From NCBI GenBank assembly GCA_029378245.1, contig JARKIF010000383.1:1-22972 (forward strand): 22,972 bases of DNA, written 5' to 3'. The translations under genes and the position numbers were made by a program. This document shows, piece after piece, positions 1 to 9,315 of the stretch; within the stretch, counting starts at the first letter, position 1, and every line of letters starts with the position of its first letter. Below the pieces are notes generated by a model, which was not told the origin of the DNA, searched no databases, and was given only the letters and a program-made list of their open reading frames with translations. Source of the DNA: Roridomyces roridus (lineage: Eukaryota > Basidiomycota > Agaricomycetes > Agaricales > Mycenaceae).

Positions 1-676
1 CGATGTTCTCGACGATTGGTTTCCAGCTAAACGCTTTTTTAGCGGGCGAGTCAAGCAAGGACAAACGGGACGAACCTGTCGTCGTTGTTGACAAAGTCAC
101 CGAACCCTGGGGTGTCGACGACAGTGAGGTGAAGCCGTACACCGTTCTCCTCGATATCTGCACGTCGTTGAGCACAGGAAACGTCATAATGGTTCAAGAA
201 ACTTGCCCGCGCCAATGCTCTCAATAGCAACCGTTTTGGGGCGCTCTGCGGAAGGCGGTAGGGGCTCTTTGGCCGGGTAGAGAGTGGTGTTGAAGAGGGT
301 GTTGATGAGGGTGGACTTGCCCAGTCCCGACTCGCCTGGAGAGGAGATAAGAGGATGAAGCTAAAATGGTGTGATGCAAGCAGAGCGACGCACCGACGAC
401 CATGGCAGTGAACTGGAATCCCTTCCGGACGGACTTCCTGTGGACCTAGTTGGGGAGGTTGGCAACCCAACCAATGGGTTTTTTTGCGACTTGCATGGTT
501 GGGCAAATTAGCGAACCCCACATAGCCCATAAGCTTTTTGCGGATGATTCTATTGGGAGTTGGAGGTTGGAGGATTGTTGGATAGTAAGAGAGAGATGTG
601 CGTACGAGGGGAGGGCGTTATGTGGCAAGGATGGGATTGGAGCCATTGGCACGGCCATTCGGGGTGACGTCCCCAT
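1..676 (-). CDS. CDC3: Septin, Cdc3/AspB type (5' part; gene runs off the window start)
   Basis: GTP-binding septin of the filament-forming ring used in cytokinesis and hyphal septation. Exons on the minus strand are 676-606, 549-495, 445-394, 335-207, 157-76 and 26-1. Joined, they read GYVGFANLPN, then VHRKSVRKGFQF, the P-loop GESGLGKS (G1), and VVDTPGFGDFVNNDD, which holds the DTPG G3 motif; the last visible residues are WKPIVENI. The GYVGFANLP opening is typical of Cdc3-type septins. The introns are 56, 49, 58, 49 and 49 nt; two of them (494-446 and 206-158) have GC donors, and every junction keeps frame. The start is uncertain: ATG 676 is in phase, but ATG 704 opens a more septin-like Gly/Asn-rich stretch in another frame that meets TAA after 28 codons. 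The GTPase C-terminal half and coiled coil lie outside the window. The family call is firm; the subgroup is likely. Confidence 0.93.
158..206 (-). other. GC-AG intron 4 of the septin gene (49 nt)
   Basis: The exon ends GCG-G and the donor is GCAAGT. The acceptor is GTGCAG, before AT-ATC-GAG. Joining restores the conserved stretch ESIGADIEENG. A GT donor nearby gives the wrong frame. Confidence 0.88.
446..494 (-). other. GC-AG intron 2 of the septin gene (49 nt)
   Basis: The donor is GCAAGT after CAT and the acceptor is CTAG before GTC. Only this junction joins the ANLPN exon to VHRKSV in frame; the GT four bases downstream would shift the frame. The 3' end of the intron reads like a second copy of the exon upstream (V-A-N-L-P-N followed by TAG). 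Confidence 0.85.
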
Positions 677-1306
677 TTCCGGACGAGGAGTACGAGTCGG
701 TCATCTGGGGGAAGGGATGAAGGCCGGGGAGGAGGAGGAGAACCTTTCGAACGGAGGACGTGTGTTAAAGAGGCCTACACTGTATGTCCCTGTTGGGTAG
801 TTGCCTATTACGACCATCCTTAGACTGGGCCGACCGGTTTTGGCCGTTTCATTTCCGTTCTCACTGGCTCATGTAAGGCTCTATGCAGCCTCTATTGTAC
901 TCGCTCATGAAATAAGATGGAGAACCTAGGTCTGAAACTAGTACATTCACAACTTCATCCCAACTTCACCTCCAACCGGAATACTGCAACAGAATAAATC
1001 GTCGTCTTTTTTGAATGAAAAACTCACCATCCGGGCGGGCGTAGTGTCCCACAGAGTCCAAGTCGAATTTTCCGCGAATCACATCTTCCAAGTCGATCTC
1101 AGCGGTCAAGATACCCTCTTTTCCCAGCAAGGGGCCAGCAAGCACATTGCCTGGCCTGTTTTCAGCGCCACGCAAAAATCGGAAGCATATAACACCACCT
1201 AATGGGCCGACAATGACGCTTCCACCTGCTATCATGCAGTTGTTGGGTTGCGCTCTTCAGCATTGCCAACAGCGTGCCCATCGGGGTAATGCTGCTCCTC
1301 GGCATA

Positions 1307-1350
1307 CTACAGTGATTAGCATGAGACACGAACCACGTCGAGCGACATGC
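1307..1350 (-). other. GC-AG intron in the nitrilase gene (44 nt)
   Basis: CAG precedes donor GCATGT. A branch-like GCTAAT and acceptor TGTAG follow. It lies directly after the conserved LSACQ and keeps phase 0. Confidence 0.7.
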
Positions 1351-1544
1351 CTGGCACGCAGAGAGGACGAAACAACGCCCTTCGAGGGCTATGTGCCCCA
1401 TCGAGCTTTGCCACTGCGGCCGAGCATCGACAGTAGGAGCACACCAAATTTGCGTGCCCAAAGAGTAGTAGTGGGTCCGCACTGCAGACATAAGAGTCAA
1501 TTTGGGTCACTTGATACGACGCACGAAGTGGCATGTAATTCTCC

Positions 1545-1590
1545 CTGGAAATTCGTCAGCTACGTCGTGGAGTAAAGAAGCCCGACTTGC
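1545..1590 (-). other. GC-AG intron in the nitrilase gene (46 nt)
   Basis: It splits the Trp codon of the catalytic CWEN motif: TG, then donor GCAAGT, then acceptor TTCCAG before G-GAG-AAT. A GT donor here would break the motif. Confidence 0.75.
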
Positions 1591-2457
1591 CAACAAATCG
1601 CCGCAAGTCAGTTTTGCAGAAAGTCAGTTCCATCCTGCGAACGAAATGTGCGGTCGAAAACAGGCATTGTGGACCCATCCCCTTGGCCCCCAGATGAGTC
1701 GCTGAGGCAGCGTTCATCCTCAATGTTCCAAGCAAGCGCAGAAGCCATCACCTCCATTCCTGTGGCATCAACGTGCGATGCTTGCCGAGGTAGCCCTCTA
1801 CCGGGTTCGACGAAGAGGACGGTACAATAGAGAGTGCCGCCATCGACGTTCGATGACGCCGACGACGAGAAAGATGGCCAGTCCTTTAGCGATGGCCTCG
1901 ATGCGAGCTGTTGCAGGAACGGGACCTCGATGGCTGCAGAATGATACCGAAGGAATTCCTCGCGGCCCTCAGGGGCCGGTCTCCAACTACCGCACCGAAC
2001 GTAGAGAACTTTGGATACCCTCCGATGCTAGTAATTTCAAGGAAAAGGCGCCCGACCGTGGAAACGACGACTTACAATGCCTCGGGAAAGACGGCAAGCT
2101 GAGCCTGGTCTTCTTTAGCCAAGCGGGCGAGTTGCTCCAATTTGTCCAGAGTCGCGTCCAGAGAGTATGCCTGCGAGCAGGTCTGAACAACCGACACTCG
2201 AATCTTTGAAGGCATCTTGCAAGTGCTTCTGAAAGTCACACCAGATTGCGCGGGTTATCTCATGATGCTGAGAAAATTTTATCCCGGTGACCCCGACCGC
2301 GTGGAAGCGGCGCGAAATATTGAGGTTGTCGGTAATGCCTTGGAGGGGTGGTCACGGTCACGTCGGGCTTGGTGCCGCAACACAAATTACGTTATGATAG
2401 AGGTACATGAGCAGCGCCAAAGCAGCGCGCGACTTGAAAACTAATATTGAATGGAAT

Positions 2458-4344
2458 CTAAACCTTGACACGCTTCGTAGGAGATTCAGGCGTCTCGACC
2501 AATCCTCCTTCACCAACTTCCTCGATACCCCGCTTGCGGGCTGGACTCGCAGCCTCCGTGCCGACATCAAACTTGACGCGCTTAGCAGGAGGCTCAGACG
2601 TCGAGGGTTCGGCCTCGACTTCTTTAATACCACGCTTGCGAGTAGTCTCCGCCTCGACATCAGCAGCAGCCTTCACATGCGCCAAATCCTCGTCATCTTT
2701 TGTCACGACGATCTTGACCACCTTGCTCTCCTCCTCCTCATCATCATCCTCCGGCACATCAGGTCGTTCACCCTCCTCATCCGAGTCATCCCCAAGATCA
2801 ACGGGCACCCACTTGCGCTTGGTGCGGTAAACAAAAGTTCCACCAGGATGAATGACATAGTCACGCGGCTTGCTGGGCTTGGGGAACGCCGACGCAGGCC
2901 GATCGCTCTCGGTGCAACGCGAGAGCTCGGCAGCATACTGGTGCACAGTCTTGCCGGTGGGTGTACCCGTTAGAAGCCGGTATCCCGTCCAAGGCGCGTT
3001 CCAACCCCAAAGCGCGAAGGGGTAGACATCATACTGATGGTCTCCCTGGAGGAAAGGGGGCGGAGGAAGCCGCGAACGAGGTGGTTCATCAACATCCACG
3101 TCGCCTGCCTTTTCTCTGTCGTGTTGCCGCATCCTATTGAGATGGTACGAATACTGTGCGTTTGTGGATCGGCCGGATTTGCATCCTTGTACTTTTCCCA
3201 GGCTGTGAGCCGCTGCCGCGGCGTCAACCATTGTTCGTCCACTTTATCCCAGTCATTCGCGTCCTTGTCCAAGTGCCGCTTCTCCCTGCTATTCTGGAGA
3301 CGGTACTTGCACAGCTCGTCCTCCTCGCGACACTTGGCAGCGGCTGCATCCTGACTACGGCACGAAAGGAACATCCTTTGTAGCTGTTTGTCGACAGAAG
3401 CCTTGCCCTTGTCCGACTCCGCGCGCATAGCCACGAGATTCTCGGGAGAAGGGACCCAGTGCGGATTGTGCATGGTGCGCCAGGGGTGAGGCTCGATGCC
3501 GAGCGTCAAGCGCCAGACGACGGCTCTGTCGTAGCGGTGAAGCTCCTCCAGGTCCATCTTGTCGTAGCGCGAAAGGTCGACAAGGTTGGGGGAAAGGGTC
3601 AAGAGGCGGCGAGTGATGACTCCGGGAATTGGGTTGCAGCGGGGATTTTCGGATAGACGGTATTCGACTTGGAGGAGTGAGTTGGCCTGGTCGAACCATC
3701 CAGGGATGCGGTGTGTGTCGTATTTGGGGATATATGGTTTGTCCAGGGTGGGGACATGCAACTTGCCGCCTTTCCACAAACTCTTGGGTATGGGCCGGAG
3801 GCACGGGTGAGGTTCCGTCCATTCCGTTGAAACGGACGGCATCGGTGATTGTTCAACGGGGCAGAAGAGGTTCTCAGCCGCTGGCGTCTCCGGGTTCGGG
3901 ACTGAGAAGCAATTGTAAGCCACTTTCAAAGAGACAAGGAATCGACATACCGGGAGCCAGAGGTTGCGGATGAGTTGGATTGTTGTGTCCGGCTCTGTTT
4001 GGCGAGTATGCAAAGTCCCTGACTTTGATACCGGCAGACACCAGAGTGGCATGGATGTTCTCGGGCTCTCCGTGGTCCGGAAAATAGGTTTGGTACCCAG
4101 ACTTGACTGCTGGCGCCGCGGCCGCAAGGGGTGGTGCTGTGGGGTCGGGTTTCGGAGGCGTCGCGTTGTATGGTAGAATATCGGCGCGGTCTGGTGCGAC
4201 GGGGGTTGCCTCCTTGCGCCGCAGAAGAAGCTTTCCAGGAACCTTGGTAACGAGCAGGCTTTTGAAGCCGAAGCCCAGGAGCTTGACTGTGCGCTGGGCG
4301 CCTCTCTTGACAGGGATTGGGATAGTGAAAGACGGAGAAGACAT
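2458..4344 (-). CDS. Unrecognised protein with acidic region and repeated nuclear-localisation-like tail
   Basis: I do not recognise this family. Exons (minus) are 4344-3951 and 3901-2458, separated by a 49-nt GTATGT...CTCAG intron. A frame change near 3154 (CACAG, probably one A short) must be bridged; the bridged length is about 612 residues. The N-terminal third is basic then proline/alanine rich (starts MSSPSFTIPIPVKRG). The middle is Trp/Tyr/Pro rich (GWFDQANSLLQVEYR, YDRAVVWRLTLG, ALWGWNAPWTG). It is followed by a Glu/Asp-rich stretch (EEDELCKY, then DVPEDDDEEEES). The tail carries two similar units, RKRGIKEV...PAKRVKFD and RKRGIEEV...PTKRVKV, ending at TAG. PAKRVKFD resembles the c-Myc type monopartite import signal, so a nuclear location is inferred. 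Genes on the same strand flank it downstream, and the hAT-like element sits in its upstream region. Coding status rests on low-complexity structure, one clean intron and a long open frame. Confidence 0.7.
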
Positions 4345-4786
4345 TGGGTGAAAATGTTCAAAGGGCGGCCATGCCCTTTATACTCCGGCTCCATTGTTCA
4401 TAGCCTGGCTATTGTTTCCGCGGAGGGTCAAAGCGCACTGAAGCGGCCCAAGCGTGTTATTGTTTCCAAAGCGCTCATGCGCCGTAGCACCCGGATTGCG
4501 CGTACAGCACATGGCTTCGGTAGACCAACGGTAGACCAGACCTAGAACAAGACCTTGAGTCGATCGCGAGGAGACAAAGAAAGTTGGACGTCCTGATTGG
4601 GACCTGTTGATGAACCACTCCCCGGCCCGGTACCGGCATCAATATCTTTCTTCTCTCAACATCGAGTCCCCACATCGAGTCCGACACATTCCGGATCTCC
4701 TCTTTCTCTCGCTAAATATCTCCTCGTGCCTTCTTTGCGTCTATGAAATTTCATAACGGTTCAAGAGACTATTTCTGGTTGTTCGA
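4345..4786. other. Intergenic region, no gene seen
   Basis: This is the upstream flank of the minus-strand gene starting at 4344, up to the transposon target site. The open frames here are short and show no family motif. I see no tRNA-like or other structured RNA element. Confidence 0.5.
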
Positions 4787-4794
4787 CTCGGACT
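4787..4794. repeat. Target site duplication, left copy (CTCGGACT)
   Basis: These eight bases directly abut the left terminal inverted repeat. They are repeated exactly at 5328-5335 next to the right end. Confidence 0.9.
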
Positions 4795-5327
4795 TAGGGC
4801 TCCGACCCGGCCGTTGACGGCGACGGCCGTCGCTCTGACGGCCGTCATGAGAGGTCGGACGGGCCTCACCCGGCCGTCAGACCATGTTGCGAGGCCTCGA
4901 AACGGCCGGGTGGTACCCGTCAGACCCGTCACGGCCGTCATGACGGGTCAGAGCGGTGACAGCCCATGTCTCCTGCTAAATTAACCATCAGATTGATGTC
5001 AGCATGATGCCGGCAGTCAATATCACAGATTGGTACTCGGGAAGCGTCCGGAAGCGCAGCAGTGGGCCATCGGGAAGATTGCCGATGACCCAGGTGCACT
5101 ACCGTGGAGCATCCAGTGATGATGGCGGCTCGGCATGCGTAATTAGCCGAGGACCCGTCGCGACCCGTCATGACCCGTCGACGGCCGGGAACGGGTACCC
5201 CGTCAGCCAAGGAACCGGACCCGGACCCGGCCGTCAAAATTGGCGCTTCAGAGGGCTGTACGGCCGGGCCGGCACCCGTCGTGACGGCTCGTTGACCCGT
5301 CATTTTGACGGTCGGGTCGGAGCCCTA
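4795..5327. mobile_element. Non-autonomous hAT-like DNA transposon (MITE-like, 533 bp)
   Basis: The left end reads TAGGGCTCCGACCCG and the right end is its exact reverse complement. The match extends to about 20 bp with one mismatch (4795-4814 against 5308-5327). Identical 8-bp direct repeats, CTCGGACT, flank it. An 8-bp duplication with ends of the form T/CA-G-G-G is the hallmark of the hAT superfamily. The outer 170-190 bp on each side is packed with short GC-rich motifs in both orientations (ACGGCCGTCA-like and GACCCGTC/GACGGGTC-like), as expected of subterminal transposase-binding repeats. The core (about 4965-5140) is non-repetitive and carries no transposase domain. Mobility would need a transposase encoded elsewhere. 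The perfect duplication and near-perfect ends suggest a fairly recent insertion. Confidence 0.88.
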
Positions 5328-5335
5328 CTCGGACT
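5328..5335. repeat. Target site duplication, right copy (CTCGGACT)
   Basis: Exact direct repeat of 4787-4794, starting at the base after the terminal CCCTA of the element. Confidence 0.9.
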
Positions 5336-5565
5336 CCAAGACACTATTTCAATCCTTTGCGTACATCTGGCACTTCTCTGTAGAAATTCCTCAGTCTTTT
5401 CGGCCCTCCGTCGGACATGAAACTGGGGATTTCCAACCGGGCCGACGGTGGGGGACCCCGGATTTGTGACGCCGGATTATCTTTTAAGCAGCGAGATGGC
5501 CGCGGATAAACGACGTTACGAACTCACTTCGTCCCTGCAAAAGACTTCCATGCATCGGATCCCCC

Positions 5566-7238
5566 ATGCTTGCCATGTCCGACTCCCTCTCGATCGCGGA
5601 AATACAACCAGGGCTACCAGCTGAGGCCATCCTCTCCTCCTCCCCGCAGCCCCAGGGAGATCCTGAAAAGACCGCGTCCGACGAGGAAAAAATCGAATGG
5701 ACGTACCCTGACGGCGGTCGAGGATGGCTAGTTGTCTTGGGGTGCTTCATCATGGCCTGTACCTGCATGCAAGTACTTGTCGCATTCACCATCCTTTCTT
5801 CAACTCTTACAGGGGCTTTGGACTGGTCTGGGGCGTTTTCCAAGATTACTATCATACCCATGGCAGATTCGCAAACACGAGCTTGAGCACGCTGAGTCTA
5901 GTCGGCGGCACATTTTCTTTTGTGAGAGTCTTGGTTCTTTTCCTCAACTTGTTTTGAAGCCTTACAGTGCATGAACTGTGCTGCGTACTTCTTTGGAGGC
6001 CTAGGCGAGCGATAGTAAGCTTCCATTCCCTCAATCTATTTCTCATTTGACGCGACCCAGTGGTTACAAGGTCTGTATACTCGTTGGATCCAGGGACCTT
6101 CTCTCACTGTTCCCAGAGGATGATAGCTCTGAGCTCCCTTCTCGGCTACCTATGTCTCCTGGCATCGGCGTTCGCCACCAAGCTGTACCAGATTTTCCTT
6201 TTCCAGGGTTGCCTGCTCGGACTCTCCTTCGGTATCGCCATGCCGCTCTATATGTCGCTACCTTCCCAATGGTTCCTGCGAAAACGAGGCCTCGCGACAG
6301 GAATCGCAGTTTCAGGTGCCGGCCTTGGTGGCGGCGCCGAATCTCTTATCGTCCGTGCCCTGTATGTCCTTTTTTTTGGTGCCGATGCAGCTATTCAATG
6401 GTCATAGACTCTCTAAATTGGGTTACCGCAACACCATACTCATCTTTGCCAATATGTATGCAGTACTATGGGTCGTCGCGTGGTTCATGATGGCTGAGCG
6501 GCACGCCGCGGGGTACGCTGACCTGAAGAAACGCTGGCTCCCGCGTATTCGCGGCCCAAGTTTCTATAGTATCGCACTAACAGTATTCTTTGGAGTCTTC
6601 GGGTACCTCAGCCCCTACTATTTCATCACGACATACGTGAAGAACAAAGTTCCGACGCTTGACCCCAATTCGATCCTTGTCGTCGTTCCACTTGTAGTCA
6701 TGAACGTATCGGGTGGCATCGGCCGCATCCTCGCTGGCCGCCTCGCTGACCGCTTCGGCCCCATTAACATGCTCTTCGCAACCTTTTTCCTTGGCGGCCT
6801 CTCCCAACTCATCCTCTGGACTTTTGCAGCCAACTCTTACGGTTCCATCCTCGCGTTCGGCATCATCTATGGCCTCGTCGGGAGCTGGTTCATCTCCCTC
6901 CTCCCCGTCGTATGCGCGGAGCTCTTTGGTACGGATGACCTTGCGACGATCACTGGCTTCATGGTGCTTGCCAATTCGCCTGGTGTGTTGAATCCTCTTT
7001 GGTTGTTTTCATCTTATCGATACTGCGATCAGGGCAACTTTCCGGAGCCTCAATCGCAGGCGCTGTATATGCAGCCTCGGGATGGCATGCCGTTTCGATT
7101 TATGGTGGAGTCTGTATGTTGGTTGGGTCTTTTTGCGTCTTGTATGGTGCGCACTGACTCAAAGACATTTCTGCCTCTGCTTACAATCTTACTGTAGCCC
7201 GCTTTTCCTACGACAAGCGCATATGGGCCAAAGTTTGA
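5566..7238 (+). CDS. MFS transporter, monocarboxylate-porter (MCT/Mch) type
   Basis: Predicted plasma- or vacuolar-membrane transporter of the monocarboxylate porter branch of the major facilitator superfamily; substrate not deducible. Exons: 5566-5768, 5813-5921, 5968-6014, 6061-6070, 6117-6361, 6408-6982, 7033-7146 and 7198-7238. They sum to 447 residues with no frame break. A short acidic N-tail precedes the family signature YPDGGRGWLVVLGCF. Next come CMGFGLVWGVFQDYY, LSTLSLVGG, GSG-like AGLGGGAESL, KLGYRNTILIF, a cytosolic loop, then GRLADRFGP and YISGxx-like hydrophobic segments, ending FSYDKRIWAKV. Introns are 44-51 nt; the first has a GC donor and exon 4 is only 10 nt. ATG 5575 (MSDSLS) is an equally good start. 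The hAT-like element lies about 240 bp upstream and might affect expression. It converges with the kinase gene, with 76 bp between stop codons. Confidence 0.92.
5769..5812 (+). other. GC-AG intron 1 of the MFS gene (44 nt)
   Basis: Exon ends TGC-AT, donor GCAAGT, acceptor TTACAG before G-GGC-TTT. The join gives CMGFGLVWG, the conserved first-helix sequence. Using the overlapping GT gives the wrong frame. Confidence 0.88.
6061..6070 (+). other. 10-nt exon of the MFS gene
   Basis: The exon is T-GGT-TAC-AAG between two 46-nt introns (6015-6060 and 6071-6116). It supplies the Tyr/Gly/Tyr/Lys that follows GGLGER and keeps the downstream helix in frame. Confidence 0.7.
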
Positions 7239-7314
7239 CCCATAGTTTTTTGCACGCGGGTCTACCAATAGATGCGTGGTGTATAATATGTAGAATGTAG
7301 AATGCATAAAATCA

Positions 7315-9124
7315 TCACAGCGAAATGTGGTCCAGCCCCTTCCACCGTGTTTCCAAGCTCAATATCCTTGCCAGTCGCGCATGGTTCTCCACTTGGAAAG
7401 TCCGATGAGGGATACTCTCTCCTGGAATTGGCCTTCAGAAGAGTTCCACTGGGAAAAAAATTGAGAGACATACCGTCCACGCTAATGTAGCCAGTACGTT
7501 CCAACGGGGTACACCGATATGCCTCCACCTTGTAGTAATAGCTCACCGGTAGTCGGATGAACCGTCCCTCCTCCTGACCCTCCATACTCTTGAAACTCTC
7601 CATCACAGACATGGGTGGTGCCATAACAACATCAATCAGCCCGTCGTTCTTGGCGAGCGGGAAGATCATACTATCCCGCGCAAGCCAGGGCATCTTGCCC
7701 GCGACGGCAGATTGGACCCGGGTGCGGAAGGTATGCCAACCCGGAGCCAGCGGCGCCTCCAGCTTATCATGTATCGTCCCCAATGGCATCGGGGCGTCCG
7801 TCGTACCAAACGCAAGTGGTGGCATGGGCATTGACGGAGAACCTGGCGCGTCCTTGGGCTCTGGAGAACGCACGGAAGATTGTTGGTCCATGTTGTAGTC
7901 GTCCACCATGACCCGCTTGTCGCTTTCAACGACCTTGAGCGTAATCTCCACTTCGTAGGTCTTCTTGGTGATTATACCGTACAGGTATCCCAGCACGAAA
8001 CGAATTCCGCCAACCCACCGCATCCATTCTGTGCCCATATCCAAATCCGCCATGATACCCACGGCCTGAGACAAGAAGCTATATATCCGAGTGTCGCCCT
8101 GAGTAACGGAACATACGTCCAGCGGCAGCGGCTGGCCTAAAAAAGCAGTCACTCAGACTGCAAGATTCGCGCGAGACGAAGTACACACCTTTGATAGCGT
8201 TCAGAGCCCCGTAAGCCACGTCCAACACTTTGCCCGGGCCCATGATATTGACGCACAAGGCATTTCCACTTCCCGCTGGTATAGGCGCTATGGGCGTGCG
8301 CAAGGCCGTGGCCGCGTCCGGCCGGTTTGCCAGGCCGTTGATCAGCTCGTTGACGATACCGTCGCCAGAGACGGAAACCAAAGCATCGTATGCCGTCAGA
8401 TCTAACGTCCGCGCTATATTGGTTGCGTTGTCCGGTGAAGACGCAGGCCCAGTGTCTACTCTCGTGAGGCAGGGGGGAAAAATTAGAAAAAAAACCACAT
8501 ACATCGGACGGTCAGGATGCACCCTGCAGCATTGAATATGGGCTCTATCGTCTCTTCCCACAGCTTCTTTGCCAATCCCTGACCACCATGAGGGTTGATC
8601 ACTGCAAGGAAACGCCGCCGGGGGGATATATCTGTGCAACCAGTCATACAAAAACGATTCCTGAGCGATGCAAGGCTTACCTCTGTACGCCTGCCTCTGT
8701 ATTTCAGACACCCACTTGAGTATCGCGCTTCCCGGCACAGATGACACGTCGGTTGATATTTGGCGCAACAGAAACGGGCCTTTGGTCGATGAGGAGAGGT
8801 ACGAAAAGTCTAGTATGCTGCGTCCTGTCGGGGTGAAGGACACGCCTGCGAATAGTACATGCAGAAAAGGGACATCTTCAGAGCCTGGAGGAAGATGTTC
8901 ATTTCCGCCGAAATTCAGAAAAGAAAAGGACCGACTGGTGCTTCGAGCAGCTGCAGACTGTGTTAGTAAAATCAGGAGTCTATCGAGTCCTCACATCCTG
9001 CATGCACTACAACGCGCACGCCGGCGTCAACGAGGGTCAAGGTGATCTGTTTGCCATCTTGAGTTATGATGAGCTCTTGGTCGTCGGACATGTGTGCGGT
9101 ATCGTTCAGTTCCAGCGAAGACAT
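7315..9124 (-). CDS. LCB4: Sphingoid long-chain base kinase (sphingosine kinase, LCB4/LCB5 type)
   Basis: Phosphorylates sphingoid long-chain bases to their 1-phosphates (EC 2.7.1.91), controlling the ceramide/LCB-phosphate balance at membranes. Exons (minus): 9124-8995, 8950-8681, 8631-8503, 8458-8189, 8136-7474 and 7421-7315; total 522 residues, frame intact. The DAG-kinase catalytic fold is clear: RRRFLAVINPHGGQG (about residue 135), VSVSGDGIVNELINGLANR with the SGDG nucleotide loop (about 205-220), and IPAGSGNALC. MADLDMGTEWMRWVGG is typical of LCB kinases. The C-terminus has YISVDGESIPHRTFQVE, like the closing beta-strands of the family, followed by an aliphatic tail ending HISL. Introns are 44-52 nt with GT donors. 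Start chosen at MSSLELND because an upstream in-frame ATG (9193) adds a stretch without family likeness. The mS35 gene lies 191 bp upstream on the same strand. Confidence 0.95.
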
Positions 9125-9315
9125 TCGCTCGTATCGTGCTGCTCGCGAGGTAAATGGCCAACAGGAAGACAAACAGGTGCGGATGACGTCCATGGTGGTA
9201 AAAGAGCAAGGGCTGCTGCGCAGCTGGCAGTGACAAGCAAAAAAGCCATATGGGCCAAAGCCGCCAAAAAGGGATTAACACAAGCTCTCTTTATGTACAC
9301 GGTCCCGTGTGGGTC

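Larger units (their letters stand above)
955..2215 (-). pseudogene. Nitrilase (CN-hydrolase family), frame-disrupted
   Basis: Nitrilases hydrolyse nitriles to acids (or amides) in the cytosol. Exons (minus): 2215-2076, 2027-1752, 1701-1591, 1544-1525, 1481-1351, 1306-1199, 1150-1028 and 983-955. The protein starts MPSKIRVSVVQ. All three catalytic positions are visible: Glu in VFPEAF, Lys in GYLGKHRTLMP and Cys in ICWENYMP. Other family blocks are RLIWG, QIWCAPTVDARP, HIALEGRCFVLSACQ, MIAGGSVIVGPLG and the end HYARPDVF. Two introns use GC donors. At least seven single-base shifts break the frame, near 1246, 1689, 1762, 1800, 1845, 1917 and 1973, and an in-frame TGA precedes LAAICW. Conservation at codon level on both sides of each shift suggests either a very young pseudogene or consensus errors in an intact gene. 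Substrate unknown. Confidence 0.85.

Noticed and set aside
2217..2444. 75-codon plus-strand open frame between nitrilase and the unrecognised gene
   Set aside because: No motif, no plausible splicing partner, and it sits in a 242-bp gap between two minus-strand genes.
2970..4394. A single 474-residue minus-strand protein
   Set aside because: Only its middle part (about 3154-3901) is the real second exon of the 2458-4344 gene. Its start and end are in non-coding frames.
4795..5327. CRISPR-like or satellite array, because of the repeated GACCCGTC/ACGGCCGT motifs
   Set aside because: Spacing is irregular and both orientations occur. Terminal inverted repeats and an 8-bp target duplication explain the structure as a transposon.
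4938..5420. Open frames on both strands inside the hAT-like element
   Set aside because: They are built from the GC-rich inverted motifs, lack transposase features and cross the element's right end.
7315..7473. Frame break at the 3' end of the LCB kinase gene
   Set aside because: Using the acceptor at 7422 (TTCCAG) instead of an earlier AG gives VDGESIPHRTFQVE in frame, so no indel is needed.
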